Assembly: GCA_003216895.1 (NCBI GenBank)
Contig: QCID01000003.1
Location: forward strand, 1 to 64,000
DNA length: 64,000 nucleotides
Direction of reading: 5' to 3'
Source of the DNA: Prochlorococcus sp. AG-402-K04
Lineage (GTDB): Bacteria; Cyanobacteriota; Cyanobacteriia; PCC-6307; Cyanobiaceae
The notes beneath the pieces were generated by a model. The model was not told the origin of the DNA. It saw only the letters and a program-made list of their open reading frames with translations, and searched no databases. Of this stretch, positions 9,524-18,496 are shown in pieces; position 1 is the first letter of the stretch; each line of letters opens with the position of its first letter. Made by a program: the position numbers and the translations under genes.

Positions 9524-10150
9524 TTACTGAGGGATTAGTTGCCCATTGTGCAACTCATAATTCTCGGTATTCAAATCTTTAAAAAGTTCGGGTTCATGAG
9601 TAACTATTAAAATAGTTTGCTTGTCTTTAAGCTTTGCGAGTAATTCTATAATTCCGTTTCTCACTGACCAGTCTAAACCTGCTGTTGGCTCGTCTAATAA
9701 AAGTACTTTTGGACTTCTTAATAGTTGAACAGCAATAGCTAGTCGTCGTTGTTGTCCTCCACTAAGAGATTCTGGCGGCTTCTTTAAATCTAAGTTGATT
9801 AACCCCACTTTTGTGAGAGTTGAAATTTGTTCTTCAGTTGTTAACCTCTTTTGCCCAAGACTTAATTCTTGAGCTACGGATAATCCAAGAAAATATCTTT
9901 CTGGAAATTGAAAAACTAATCCACATAACCACCTGCGCTGACGTGCATTTAGAGTTTTGTTGAACCATGTTATCTCTCCTTTCTGATATCCCGATAGACC
10001 GCTAATGACTTCAACTAATGTAGTTTTGCCACTTCCACTTGGTCCTCTAACTATTGTGATTTTTCCAGCATTAGAATTTAAACACAAGTCTCTAAGGATT
10101 GGTTTCTCAGCTGTTGCGGGATGGTAATAAATATTTTTTAAACTAAGCAT
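9524..10150 (-). CDS. ABC transporter ATP-binding protein, ECF/CbiO-like
   Basis: 208 residues with a complete ATPase core: Walker [10 protein letters not shown] near residue 36, Q-loop in [12 protein letters not shown], signature [12 protein letters not shown], Walker [14 protein letters not shown], and switch His in IVTHEP. The FQFPE Q-loop and the DEPTAGLD walker region are typical of energy-coupling-factor ATPases. No permease gene is adjacent. A partner such as the orphan BioY at 54174-54746 is possible but unproven. Confidence 0.85.
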   Translation of the reverse strand: MLSLKNIYYHPATAEKPILRDLCLNSNAGKITIVRGPSGSGKTTLVEVISGLSGYQKGEITWFNKTLNARQRRWLCGLVFQFPERYFLGLSVAQELSLGQKRLTTEEQISTLTKVGLINLDLKKPPESLSGGQQRRLAIAVQLLRSPKVLLLDEPTAGLDWSVRNGIIELLAKLKDKQTILIVTHEPELFKDLNTENYELHNGQLIPQ

Positions 10151-10265
10151 TCTTTTTTATTGAGGCTGTGATCAAATAAATAAAGATTTTTCTATTTACT
10201 TTAATTAATTTACATTAGATTATGTTTGATATCTTTTAGTTTTTCTTTTTCAAGATCTATTGTTT

Positions 10266-10715
10266 ATGGAAGTTCGATTTCGTGAAGTTGATCCTTTCAA
10301 TTGTTGGATATGGCTTAGATATTCAGATGTTCCAAGTAAAGGAGAAAAAGATTACATTGATGGTATTTTTGATTCTTGGTATGTTCTTGGCCGACTTGGG
10401 GGATTCAATTCTGAAAATTTGCAAACTCATGAAATGGGTTCTGATGTCAGTTGGATGAGCTATGACAATGATGATAGTTCTTCTAGTCTTCCATCATTAA
10501 TGCATAATCTTGGAGAGTTTGAATTTAATGAGTGTTGGTCTAGATGCTGGGTCGATTTAGGCACTTCTGATCTGATCGCAATTGATATTTTGATAAATGT
10601 ACTTAAACAAATGGATGTTGATGTTATGAAAATAGAGGAACTAATTATTGGAGGAGTAAATCAAGATTGGCCAGTAGAGGAACATCCAGATGCAATTTTT
10701 TCATCATCAGATTAG
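10266..10715 (+). CDS. DUF3531 family protein
   Basis: A conserved cyanobacterial/plastid-lineage protein of unknown function. It begins MEVRFREVDPFNCWIWLRY, the family's hallmark start, and is acidic with a C-terminal E-H-P-D-A tail. The ATG at 10266 is preferred over the in-frame TTG at 10260, because the family starts right at the FRE-DPFNCW motif. Only 6 bases separate its stop from rsmE, so the two are probably one operon. Confidence 0.8.
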   Translation: MEVRFREVDPFNCWIWLRYSDVPSKGEKDYIDGIFDSWYVLGRLGGFNSENLQTHEMGSDVSWMSYDNDDSSSSLPSLMHNLGEFEFNECWSRCWVDLGTSDLIAIDILINVLKQMDVDVMKIEELIIGGVNQDWPVEEHPDAIFSSSD

Positions 10716-10721
10716 TTTTAT

Positions 10722-11486
10722 ATGGCTGAGAAAAGAAGATTATTTATAAATCCAAATCGATTATGTGATGAAATCGATTCAAATGGAGAGTTGCTATTGA
10801 CCTCTGATGAATCACATTATTTATTTAGGGTTATGAGAATGAGATCGGAAGATCTTTTAGAAGTAATTGATGGAAAAGGTCAACTTTGGAACGCAAAAAT
10901 TGTTAAAAAAAAAATTATAAAACTTTCCGATGGTTATGATAAACCTCTTAAAGTCGTTTCAAGAGAAAGACCATTAATAGGCATTGCTGTAGTCATTCCT
11001 AAAAAAGGGTTTGAAAACTTTTTGCAAATGAGTTGTGAGATAGGCGTTGACATTATTCAACCATTAATTTCAAAACGATCAGTAGTTAAAGAATGCAGTG
11101 ACGAAAAAATTATTAGATTTCAAAAAATCATTCATGAAGCCGTTGAGCAATCTGAAAGGCTCTGGAGTCCAGAATTAATGCAGGCTATGACATTTTTGAA
11201 TTGGATAAATAATTTACCTCCCAAAGCTCACATCGGATTTGCCGCTACACGCATTGAAGACTTGCAAGATTATGTTAATTGGATAAAAGCAACACCACAT
11301 GAGGTCAATCAAGTCTGGATGGTAATTGGCCCAGAGGGAGGCTGGAATAAAGATGAAGAGGCATTGGCTTTTGACACTGGTTTGGTTGGGGTGTCTTTGG
11401 GAGAAACTATTTTGAGGACATCAACAGCTGCCGTAAGTGCCTGTCAACTAATGACTTCATGGAGAAGGCTTAAATCATCACTTTAA
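10722..11486 (+). CDS. rsmE: 16S rRNA (uracil1498-N3)-methyltransferase
   Basis: 254 residues of the SPOUT (RsmE) family. The N-terminal PUA-like domain contains HYLFRVMRMR, and the C-terminal knot contains MVIGPEGGW and LGETILRTSTAAVSA, the SAM-binding signature of RsmE. It methylates N3 of U1498 in the 30S decoding region. It probably shares a transcript with the DUF3531 gene upstream and possibly with the DUF92 gene downstream. Confidence 0.95.
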   Translation: MAEKRRLFINPNRLCDEIDSNGELLLTSDESHYLFRVMRMRSEDLLEVIDGKGQLWNAKIVKKKIIKLSDGYDKPLKVVSRERPLIGIAVVIPKKGFENFLQMSCEIGVDIIQPLISKRSVVKECSDEKIIRFQKIIHEAVEQSERLWSPELMQAMTFLNWINNLPPKAHIGFAATRIEDLQDYVNWIKATPHEVNQVWMVIGPEGGWNKDEEALAFDTGLVGVSLGETILRTSTAAVSACQLMTSWRRLKSSL

Positions 11487-11547
11487 GATTGAATATTTTT
11501 GATCTTAAAAACGTCTATTGTTTAGCAACAGGCATTCTTATGAATTG

Positions 11548-12291
11548 ATGGGCAACTTGTCTTTTGATAGCGTTAGTTGGATTAATGCATTTTTGATCAA
11601 TTTTTTGTTGATATTTTTGGGCCAAAGGCTTCCCTTTTTAACTAAGAAAGGTTGGATTCATGCTGGAGTACTTGGAACACTTTTATTAGGATCTATTAGC
11701 TGGAAGGGTTGGATATCAGTTTGTATTTATCTTTTGTTGGGAACTTTAGTTACAAAGATTGGATACAAAGATAAGGCTTCCCGAGGTATTGCTGAAGCCA
11801 GAGGTGGTCGACGTGGCCCTGAAAATGTTTGGGGGTCTGCTGCAACAGGTTGTACACTCGCAATATTAAGTAGTTTTTGGCCAAATTTTTCAAAACTATT
11901 CATGGTAGGTTTTGCATCGAGTTTCAGTGCAAAACTTTCCGATACTTTTTCAAGTGAAATTGGTAAAAGATTTGGTAAAAGAACTTTTCTAATTACGACT
12001 TTAAAGCCAGTATCACCAGGAACAGAGGGGGCAATAAGCATCGAAGGTTCGATGGCTGGTTTGTTAGGAAGTATTATTATGACTGTGTTTATGCTTAATC
12101 TATCGATCATTTCTGGTCTATCTGTTGCTTTTATAGTTTTCTTATCTGGCTATTTAGCAACTTTTTTGGAAAGTTATATTGGAGCAGTGGTGCAAAATAA
12201 GATTGATTGGATGACGAATGAATTAGTTAATTCTATTCAGACATCTATAGCCGCCATTATTTCTATCTTTTTATATTTAAATTTTATTTGA
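11548..12291 (+). CDS. DUF92 family membrane protein (VTE6-type phytyl phosphate kinase-like)
   Basis: A polytopic protein with about six hydrophobic helices. The cytidylyltransferase-like DUF92 signature is visible: EARGGRRGPENVWGSAATG, SAKLSDTFSSEIGKRFGK and LKPVSPGTEGAIS. The plant and cyanobacterial members (VTE6) phosphorylate phytyl phosphate to recycle chlorophyll phytol into tocopherol or chlorophyll. The ATG at 11548 is chosen over the TTG at 11518, which adds ten residues not typical of the family. The specific substrate here is inferred. Confidence 0.8.
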   Translation: MGNLSFDSVSWINAFLINFLLIFLGQRLPFLTKKGWIHAGVLGTLLLGSISWKGWISVCIYLLLGTLVTKIGYKDKASRGIAEARGGRRGPENVWGSAATGCTLAILSSFWPNFSKLFMVGFASSFSAKLSDTFSSEIGKRFGKRTFLITTLKPVSPGTEGAISIEGSMAGLLGSIIMTVFMLNLSIISGLSVAFIVFLSGYLATFLESYIGAVVQNKIDWMTNELVNSIQTSIAAIISIFLYLNFI

Positions 12292-12296
12292 GGGGT

Positions 12297-12944
12297 CTAT
12301 TTTAAATCAGCCCAATTAGTTAGCGCTGGCCATTCACTAATTTGTTTATAAATCCATTTGTGACCATCAGTATTCAGGTGTATCCCATCTGATGAGAGTA
12401 ATTCTTTAAATGATAATAAGTTGATCATTTTTTCATGTATTGGTAAAAAAGGGACATTTAACTCTAAGCAAGTTTCTTCAATTTTATTTTCATATTTAGA
12501 ACAAGCTTGATTTGAATACCAAAGACATTTTGCAAAAGGCATTGAGTCTTCATTAACAGGCGTTAATCCTATAATCATTACATCTACTTCTTTCTTTATT
12601 TCATTCACTAATCTTTTTAATCCAAACTTAAATGCATCTTCCGAAAGCTGAGGCCTGCCATCTTCCCTTCCAATTCTGGCGGTATCATTTAATCCAATAG
12701 AAAGCATAACGCCTTCAGGGACTTTTCTTCTTAATTCTCCTCTAGTTTCCCACTCGTTTTTATATCTTTTCGCAACTTTCTCTAGCCCATCACCTCTTAC
12801 TCCCAGCGAGTAAATTATGGGTGCATTTTCTAATTTCAACCAATTTTGTCTTAATCTTTCGCACCATCCACCTCCTTCTATATCTCCCCATCCATAAACG
12901 CCACTATCTCCCATTATGATCAATTTTTTTGGATACTTATTCAT
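12297..12944 (-). CDS. SGNH/GDSL family hydrolase
   Basis: 215 residues of the SGNH hydrolase fold. Block I is IIMGDSGVYGWGD (nucleophile Ser in GDS), the Asn block is LSIGLNDTAR, and the C-terminal catalytic block is LLSSDGIHLNTDGHKW with Asp and His. No signal peptide, so it is probably a cytosolic esterase or lipase-like enzyme. It lies downstream of the phnE-like gene by 33 bases on the same strand, which may make it the last gene of that transcript. Substrate unknown. Confidence 0.85.
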   Translation of the reverse strand: MNKYPKKLIIMGDSGVYGWGDIEGGGWCERLRQNWLKLENAPIIYSLGVRGDGLEKVAKRYKNEWETRGELRRKVPEGVMLSIGLNDTARIGREDGRPQLSEDAFKFGLKRLVNEIKKEVDVMIIGLTPVNEDSMPFAKCLWYSNQACSKYENKIEETCLELNVPFLPIHEKMINLLSFKELLSSDGIHLNTDGHKWIYKQISEWPALTNWADLK

Positions 12945-12977
12945 AAGTTCGTAAGTTCAATAAAATTAATTTTTAAA

Positions 12978-14528
12978 TTAATTAATTAAGTTATTAGTTG
13001 AATTTCTTAACCAATAGTTTTGTGAAGTGTTAAATAAGAACTCCCCTGAAATTGTTAATAGAGAAAAAGTAGTAGTTATTACCATAACTTGTGCCCAGTC
13101 GAAAGAACTTAGGGATTCCTGTAATTGCCATCCCAATCCTACTCCTCCAATAGCACCTATTATTGCTGTTTCTTTTAATATTACATCGGCTCTATATGAA
13201 CCATAGGCTAAGTAACTATTACTTTTAGGAGCTAATATTCCATAAAGGGTTGCAGCCTTAATGCTTGAACCATTGTTATTAATTGCTAGATAAATATCTT
13301 TTTTTTGGTTTAATATACTATCTGTAAGTAATCTTCCCATAACTCCCATATGCGTAATTCCTAGTGATAAAGCTGCTACGGATATATTGGGACTTGTAAA
13401 AAGAAGAAGAATTATAGTGGTCAGGGGAGGAGGGATTAATCTGAAGAAACTCCAAATAAGATTTTGAATATTTAGAGATATCTTGTTTGGAAAAAATAAT
13501 AGTAAAAGGGGTGGTGTCCCTATGGCAATTCCTGAGGCTAAAAAGGTTATTATGATTGTTGTTAAAATTAAGTTTATTATAGGTAGAGTATGAAAAGCAT
13601 CTTTTAATGATTCAAATGTTGGTAAATTTATTGACGTATAGCTTAAGCTAGAAAATATATTAAAATTCAAATAATAAAGCCAAGTTAGACCTATTGATAT
13701 AGATAGTAAGAATATTGATGATGAAGTCAAAATAGATTTCTTTATATTAATATCAGTAAATAAATAAGTCCTAATAAATCTTATAAAGTTCTCTAGTAAA
13801 ATCATTACCAACCAAAGCATCCATAAGCAAGTCCACATTTCACTGAATGCCATCGATTTTGATGTTAAATATAATTCTGTTCCTATTCCTCCTAGTCCAA
13901 ATATCCCAAGTAATGTTGCACCTCTAATTGCGCATTCTAGTCTGTAAGTAGCATATGTTGAGAGGATAGGTATTAACTTAGGAATTAGGATAGTTATTAA
14001 TGAGGACATAGAATTTGATCCCGCTTGCTTAAGTGCTATTAATTGTTTTATGTCAAAGCTATCAAGTTGTTCTGATATTACTCGTGCGGTTAAAGCTGAA
14101 TAAGGAATTACGATAGATAAAATAGCTACCCCAATATTTAAGCCTAGAACTTGTATAAGTAGAATACCCCAAACCACTTCATGTATTGATCTTGGAATGG
14201 CTAATAAATATTTTAAAAACTCACCTAAAACGGAAAAATTAGGTATGCTTTTCCAGAATAAATTTGTAGACAAAATTGCTAAAATTATGCCGAAAAAAAT
14301 ACTTATAACCCAGCTAGTTAATGCAATTGCAATAGTTACTTGTAGCCCTTCCCATGCGCTTTTAATTACTAAGTGATTAAGTGAAGGTTTTATAGCTGAT
14401 GTTATAAAGAGAAATATTATATTTAGCCCACCTATATGAAATCCTTTTAAAACTTCTATTACAACAGGAATATAGGCTAATGATGGGATAAATGTTAATA
14501 AAGGTGCTACAGGTTTGATTAACTTCAT
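12978..14528 (-). CDS. phnE: Phosphonate/phosphite ABC transporter permease, two fused domains
   Basis: 516 residues, about twice the length of a standard PhnE (260-290 residues). Each half carries an EAA-type loop: the first around LIALKQAGSNSMSSL, the second around YLAINNNGSSIKAATLY. The protein therefore supplies both membrane subunits of the importer in one chain. More than ten hydrophobic segments are visible. Six bases separate it from phnC. The family handles phosphonates, phosphite or related reduced phosphorus compounds. Confidence 0.9.
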   Translation of the reverse strand: MKLIKPVAPLLTFIPSLAYIPVVIEVLKGFHIGGLNIIFLFITSAIKPSLNHLVIKSAWEGLQVTIAIALTSWVISIFFGIILAILSTNLFWKSIPNFSVLGEFLKYLLAIPRSIHEVVWGILLIQVLGLNIGVAILSIVIPYSALTARVISEQLDSFDIKQLIALKQAGSNSMSSLITILIPKLIPILSTYATYRLECAIRGATLLGIFGLGGIGTELYLTSKSMAFSEMWTCLWMLWLVMILLENFIRFIRTYLFTDINIKKSILTSSSIFLLSISIGLTWLYYLNFNIFSSLSYTSINLPTFESLKDAFHTLPIINLILTTIIITFLASGIAIGTPPLLLLFFPNKISLNIQNLIWSFFRLIPPPLTTIILLLFTSPNISVAALSLGITHMGVMGRLLTDSILNQKKDIYLAINNNGSSIKAATLYGILAPKSNSYLAYGSYRADVILKETAIIGAIGGVGLGWQLQESLSSFDWAQVMVITTTFSLLTISGEFLFNTSQNYWLRNSTNNLIN

Positions 14529-14534
14529 TCTAAA

Positions 14535-15269
14535 TTAGAAAATCAAATCAAGTTCTGATGATTTAATATCTAGAAAGGGTCTATCTATTAATATTTTTCC
14601 GTCTTTTAACCCAATAATTCTATCGAAATTATTAATTAAATTGATTTGATGAAGACTAATAAGGATTGTTTCAGGAATTTTTATACTATAATATTTCCTT
14701 TGATTAATTAATAAATTTAATATGTTTTTTGACAATATAGGATCTAAATTAGAGAAAGGTTCATCTCCCAGAACAATCTCTGGCTCTTGTCTTAAAAGGC
14801 GGGCAATGGCAACTCTTTTCTTCTGACCTCCTGATAGTTTGCTGATATAGGAATAAATATCTTTTTTAGAGAGATGAACTGCTGTTAAGCATTCTTGGCA
14901 TAATTCCTTATCTATAATTCCTAGGAGATTTTTTAATGCCCACAGGAAATTGTGTTTGCTTAAAGCACCGCAGTTTATATTCTGCGCGACATTAAGTTCT
15001 TCTATCAAACATAAGTCTTGCCATATTGTCCCTATATTTGAAGATTCTCTTTTTGATATTTTGTTGATGTTATTACCTTTCCATATAACATTTCCTTCGC
15101 TTGGTAATAGCGATCCATTTGCGATAGATATTAATGTGCTTTTACCGGAACCACTCTTGCCAATAAGTGCTATTTTTTCACCTTGACTTACTGTTAAATT
15201 AATATTCTTTACTCTAATATTTTCTTTATGGTAAACGCTTATATTCTTTAATTCTAATAACTTTGTCAC
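14535..15269 (-). CDS. phnC: Phosphonate/phosphite ABC transporter ATP-binding protein
   Basis: 244 residues with Walker A GKSGSGKST, signature LSGGQKKRVAIARLLR, Walker B IVLGDEPFSNLDP and switch His in LISLHQ. It overlaps phnD by four bases (ATGA) and precedes phnE by six, so all three are translationally linked. It powers uptake of the ligand delivered by PhnD. Confidence 0.92.
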   Translation of the reverse strand: MTKLLELKNISVYHKENIRVKNINLTVSQGEKIALIGKSGSGKSTLISIANGSLLPSEGNVIWKGNNINKISKRESSNIGTIWQDLCLIEELNVAQNINCGALSKHNFLWALKNLLGIIDKELCQECLTAVHLSKKDIYSYISKLSGGQKKRVAIARLLRQEPEIVLGDEPFSNLDPILSKNILNLLINQRKYYSIKIPETILISLHQINLINNFDRIIGLKDGKILIDRPFLDIKSSELDLIF

Positions 15270-16192
15270 TTGATTTTTCCAATCTCTCTCCCAATTTTTT
15301 CTATGTTATTGTAGTTATCATTTTTTGAAGGTATAAATTTGTTTGCACTAAATAGTTCAAGAATTTGCTTTTGTCTTGTTGACTTTTGATTAAAACTTAG
15401 AAACACATTTGTTAAATCCTCTGTGAACCCTTCCCTGAACCTTTTATCTAAGTTTCCTTGCGCAAGCCAATGATAATCGTAGTAAGAGGGCGTTTCCCAA
15501 ATCACAAAGACTTTTGATGGGTCAACGCGACCACTTTCTAAATTGCTTTCCCATACTTTTTCATTAAGAGCACCTGCCTCATATGAACCACTTTGAACAA
15601 GCATTAGCGTTCGATCATGACTGCCGCTAAACCCTGGGCTACCTCCTTTGAAATCTTTGAGTTGTACGCCTGCTTTGTTTAAAAAATATTGCGGCATCAA
15701 TCTTCCTGATGTTGAACTTTCAGAACCAAAGGTAAAACGCTTTCCTTTTAGTGATGTTAAATCGTTTATGGTGTCTATCTTTTGCAAGGAACTTTTTTTG
15801 TTTGCAATAAAAACACTATGGAATTTCTCATCTACATCTCTTTGAACTAAAACTTTGGAGCCTGGCGTTTGAAGCCTTGCTTGAACGCCTGTTAACCCAC
15901 CAAAAAAAACTAAATCTAGATTGCCAGTTCTAAAAGCTATTACAGCTGCAGGATAGTTAATAACGGGTACATAAATTACTTTGACATCAAGCTGTTCGCT
16001 TAATTCAGAAGCTAGAACGTTATATAGTCGATTAATCCGTTCTGGGTTTTGATCAGGTATCGCTCCAATGCGAAGTATTTCTTCTGCTTTTAAAGAATTG
16101 ATAGTAGATAAATTAAATATAGATAAAAGACATAGGACTGTTTTTGTGAGAAATGATCCTATGTTTTTTTGATAGAAGTACTTAAATATCAT
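15266..16192 (-). CDS. phnD: Phosphonate/phosphite-binding periplasmic protein
   Basis: 308 residues with an N-terminal signal sequence to about residue 36 (hydrophobic TVLCLLSIFNLSTINSLKA). The mature part contains LRIGAIPDQNPE, LDLVFFGGLTGVQA and FTFGSESSTSGRLMPQYF, which are PhnD/PtxB-family ligand-binding segments. Known Prochlorococcus PhnD proteins bind phosphite and methylphosphonate. The ligand of this one is inferred from the family, since no ptxD or phosphonate-degrading gene lies nearby. It lies eight bases downstream of the aminotransferase gene. Confidence 0.9.
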   Translation of the reverse strand: MIFKYFYQKNIGSFLTKTVLCLLSIFNLSTINSLKAEEILRIGAIPDQNPERINRLYNVLASELSEQLDVKVIYVPVINYPAAVIAFRTGNLDLVFFGGLTGVQARLQTPGSKVLVQRDVDEKFHSVFIANKKSSLQKIDTINDLTSLKGKRFTFGSESSTSGRLMPQYFLNKAGVQLKDFKGGSPGFSGSHDRTLMLVQSGSYEAGALNEKVWESNLESGRVDPSKVFVIWETPSYYDYHWLAQGNLDKRFREGFTEDLTNVFLSFNQKSTRQKQILELFSANKFIPSKNDNYNNIEKIGREIGKIK

Positions 16193-16200
16193 TTAATATT

Positions 16201-17379
16201 TTATATATAATTTAGCAGTCTTTCAAATCTATTGATTCCATCGTTGATCATCTTATTTGAAGCAGCATAGGAAATCCTAATGCACTTATCATCTCCGAAG
16301 GCTATTCCAGGAACTATTGCAAGACCAACCTTTTCTAGTGCCAATTTGCAGAAACTTATTGAATCGATTTCCTCAAGATTAATTTCGGGGAAAACATAGA
16401 AAGCTCCATCGGGAGGGACAAAAGAAATATTTTTTATTTTTTTTAGTCTTTCTGTTATCAATAATCTCCTTTTATAATAAATTTCCGCCATTTCATGAAC
16501 GCAATTTTTAGAACCTTGAAGTGCTGCAATAGCTCCTTTTTGAGCAAAACTACATACATTGCTTGTACTTTGACTTTGTAAAGCAATGGCTTTCTTTATT
16601 ACCTCTGCGCTTCCTGTTAAGTATCCAATCCTCCAGCCTGTCATTGCCCAAGCTTTGGCAAAACCGTTGACTGTGAAAATTCTATCTTTTAAGTCTGGTG
16701 CGATTTTTGCGAAACTGTGATGAACTTGATTTGGAGAAATAAGAAATTCATAAATTTCATCACTCATTAATAAAATTTTTGGATGTCTTCTTAAAAAATC
16801 GGAAATAGTTTTAATTTCTTGCTCAGTTAAAACACAGCCAGTTGGATTACTTGGAGAGTTAATAATTAATAACCTTGTTTTTTCAGTTACTTTTTCTTCT
16901 AGAGAATTGATATCTATTTTGAAATTATCTTTGGTTGAAGATTTAATTTTAATTGGCTTGGCACCAGCTAAAAGAGTTATCTCTGGGTAACTAAGCCAAT
17001 AAGGAGCAGGAATAAGAACTTCATCTCCAGGATTCAAAACTACTTGAAATAAATTGTATATTGCTTGTTTGCCTCCATTAGTTACTAAAACATTTTCAGT
17101 TTTCGTTGGAACTTTATTTATTTCTGATTGTTTTTGAGCAATAGCTTCTCTTAATTCAGGATCTCCAGCTGCAGGTCCATAACGAGTTTTCCCATCTTTT
17201 AATGCTTTTAGCGTTGCATCGATAATAAATTCAGGGGTATCGAAATCAGGTTCACCTGCACTTAAACTACAAATGTTTTTACCCTCGGCTTTTAAAGCTT
17301 TAGCTTTTGCACTGATCTCAAGAGTTAGAGAAGGTTTTATGGAGAGAGCTCTTATAGATATCTGTGATTTGTCAGTCAT
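16201..17379 (-). CDS. Class I/II aminotransferase, aspartate aminotransferase type
   Basis: 392 residues of the fold-type I PLP enzymes. The cofactor Lys is in NGFAKAWAMTGWRIGYL, and Asn and Tyr contacts are in NSPSNPTG and MSDEIYEFL. The C-terminal Arg that binds the alpha-carboxylate is in CIRISYA. It resembles bacterial AspC/AAT-Ib enzymes used for aspartate, and in cyanobacteria sometimes prephenate. It is only eight bases upstream of phnD on the same strand and so probably leads that operon. It is not a PhnW-type (class V) enzyme. Confidence 0.9.
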   Translation of the reverse strand: MTDKSQISIRALSIKPSLTLEISAKAKALKAEGKNICSLSAGEPDFDTPEFIIDATLKALKDGKTRYGPAAGDPELREAIAQKQSEINKVPTKTENVLVTNGGKQAIYNLFQVVLNPGDEVLIPAPYWLSYPEITLLAGAKPIKIKSSTKDNFKIDINSLEEKVTEKTRLLIINSPSNPTGCVLTEQEIKTISDFLRRHPKILLMSDEIYEFLISPNQVHHSFAKIAPDLKDRIFTVNGFAKAWAMTGWRIGYLTGSAEVIKKAIALQSQSTSNVCSFAQKGAIAALQGSKNCVHEMAEIYYKRRLLITERLKKIKNISFVPPDGAFYVFPEINLEEIDSISFCKLALEKVGLAIVPGIAFGDDKCIRISYAASNKMINDGINRFERLLNYI

Positions 17380-17412
17380 CTTCGAAGCATAACTTCAAAA
17401 TGTTTTTGTTAG

Positions 17413-17431
17413 ATTCACTTTTGAAGTGAAT
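17413..17431. promoter_or_regulatory. Palindrome in the divergent aminotransferase-phn / VOC promoter region
   Basis: ATTCACTT and AAGTGAAT form a perfect 8-bp inverted repeat with a 3-base centre, 33 bases from the aminotransferase start and 39 from the VOC gene start. The position and symmetry suit a dimeric repressor or activator site that could control either gene. It does not match the direct-repeat Pho box. No terminator-like T run follows. Confidence 0.45.
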
Positions 17432-17470
17432 TGATCTAATAACAAACTTACTACTTATTCAGATACCTGC

Positions 17471-17884
17471 ATGCCTTTGATGAACATAAACTTTGTAATT
17501 GCTTCTGAAAACCCTAAAGAATTGGCTGGATTTTATGCCAAGATCAATTCTGACAAGGTGAATAAAGGTTTTAATGCAACTCATTATTTTATTTCATTAA
17601 GTAATCGATCCAAAATACATTTTTATCGTCCTAATGAAAATCACGAATGGCAAAGGAAAGGAAACTCAACCTCGTTGTGTTTTCAACGTGAACCTTGTGA
17701 AGATCCATCAAAAATCATAGAAAGCTGGACATTTGAGATCTTGAAAATAGGAGGTATTACTATGGGAATTCCAAAATTGGCGAATTTTGGGTCTGAGCAA
17801 TGGATGCTTGATCCAGAGGGCAATCAATTCTTAATTTTGGTCCCTTATCTTTTAAATGGATCAGATATGGAAGCTTTAATGTGA
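17471..17884 (+). CDS. VOC (glyoxalase/bleomycin-resistance) superfamily protein
   Basis: 137 residues with the beta-alpha-beta-beta-beta pattern of the vicinal oxygen chelate fold: NINFVIASENPKELAGFYA at the start and MLDPEGNQFLIL at the end, the typical VOC closing strand. Substrate and metal ligands cannot be fixed from sequence. Its stop overlaps the GTG start of the downstream glycosylase by four bases (GTGA), so the two are coupled. Confidence 0.75.
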   Translation: MPLMNINFVIASENPKELAGFYAKINSDKVNKGFNATHYFISLSNRSKIHFYRPNENHEWQRKGNSTSLCFQREPCEDPSKIIESWTFEILKIGGITMGIPKLANFGSEQWMLDPEGNQFLILVPYLLNGSDMEALM

Positions 17885-18444
17885 ACAAAAATATCCCCTC
17901 TCCTAAAGACGTTTCTAAAGTTTGTGATTTAAGCAAACCCATAAACAAAATTGTTGTATCAAGGGGTAACCCTCTGGCTAAATTAATGATTATTGGAGAA
18001 GCTCCAGGAGCAAAGGAGGAGGAGATAGGAGAGCCTTTTGTAGGAAGGTCAGGAAAATTACTTGATAAATTGCTTCAAAATGCAGGGATTGATATCAACG
18101 AGGATGTTTATTTTTGCAACGTGGTCAAATGTAGACCGCCCCAAAACAGGCGCCCAACAAAGATTGAAATCCAAGAAAATCTTCCGTGGTTGTATCAACA
18201 AATAAAACTTGTAAATCCTAGAGTAATCGTCCTAGTTGGAGCAACAGCATTCGAAGCGATTTTGAAAATCAAGTCTCGTATTAGTCTCTTCAGGGGAAAA
18301 TGGATTGATTGGGAGGGCAAACTTGTAATGCCTGTTTTTCATCCATCATTTTTACTTAGGAACCCATCTAAAGAGGAAGGAAAACCAATGAGTCTGACTA
18401 AATCGGATTTTTTAAAAATTAAGGAAAAAATTGATTTTTTATAA
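17881..18444 (+). CDS. Uracil-DNA glycosylase family 4-like, lacking two Fe-S cysteines
   Basis: 187 residues. Core motifs are those of Family 4 (UdgA): MIIGEAPGAKEEEIGEPFVG for the uracil pocket, FCNVVKCRPPQNRRP, and the C-terminal VFHPSFLLRNPSKE motif. The usual family has four cysteines for a 4Fe-4S cluster. Here the N-terminal CxxC reads SKVC, so its first Cys is missing. The last ligand, normally in an AACxPYL segment, reads QENLPWL. The glycosylase fold should remain; the cluster is probably lost or altered. GTG start, coupled to the VOC gene. Confidence 0.85.
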   Translation: MNKNIPSPKDVSKVCDLSKPINKIVVSRGNPLAKLMIIGEAPGAKEEEIGEPFVGRSGKLLDKLLQNAGIDINEDVYFCNVVKCRPPQNRRPTKIEIQENLPWLYQQIKLVNPRVIVLVGATAFEAILKIKSRISLFRGKWIDWEGKLVMPVFHPSFLLRNPSKEEGKPMSLTKSDFLKIKEKIDFL

Positions 18445-18496
18445 TAGCCCTTAAATATGTCATTCTTATTTATTAAAGAGGCTCAATTGTTAACCC

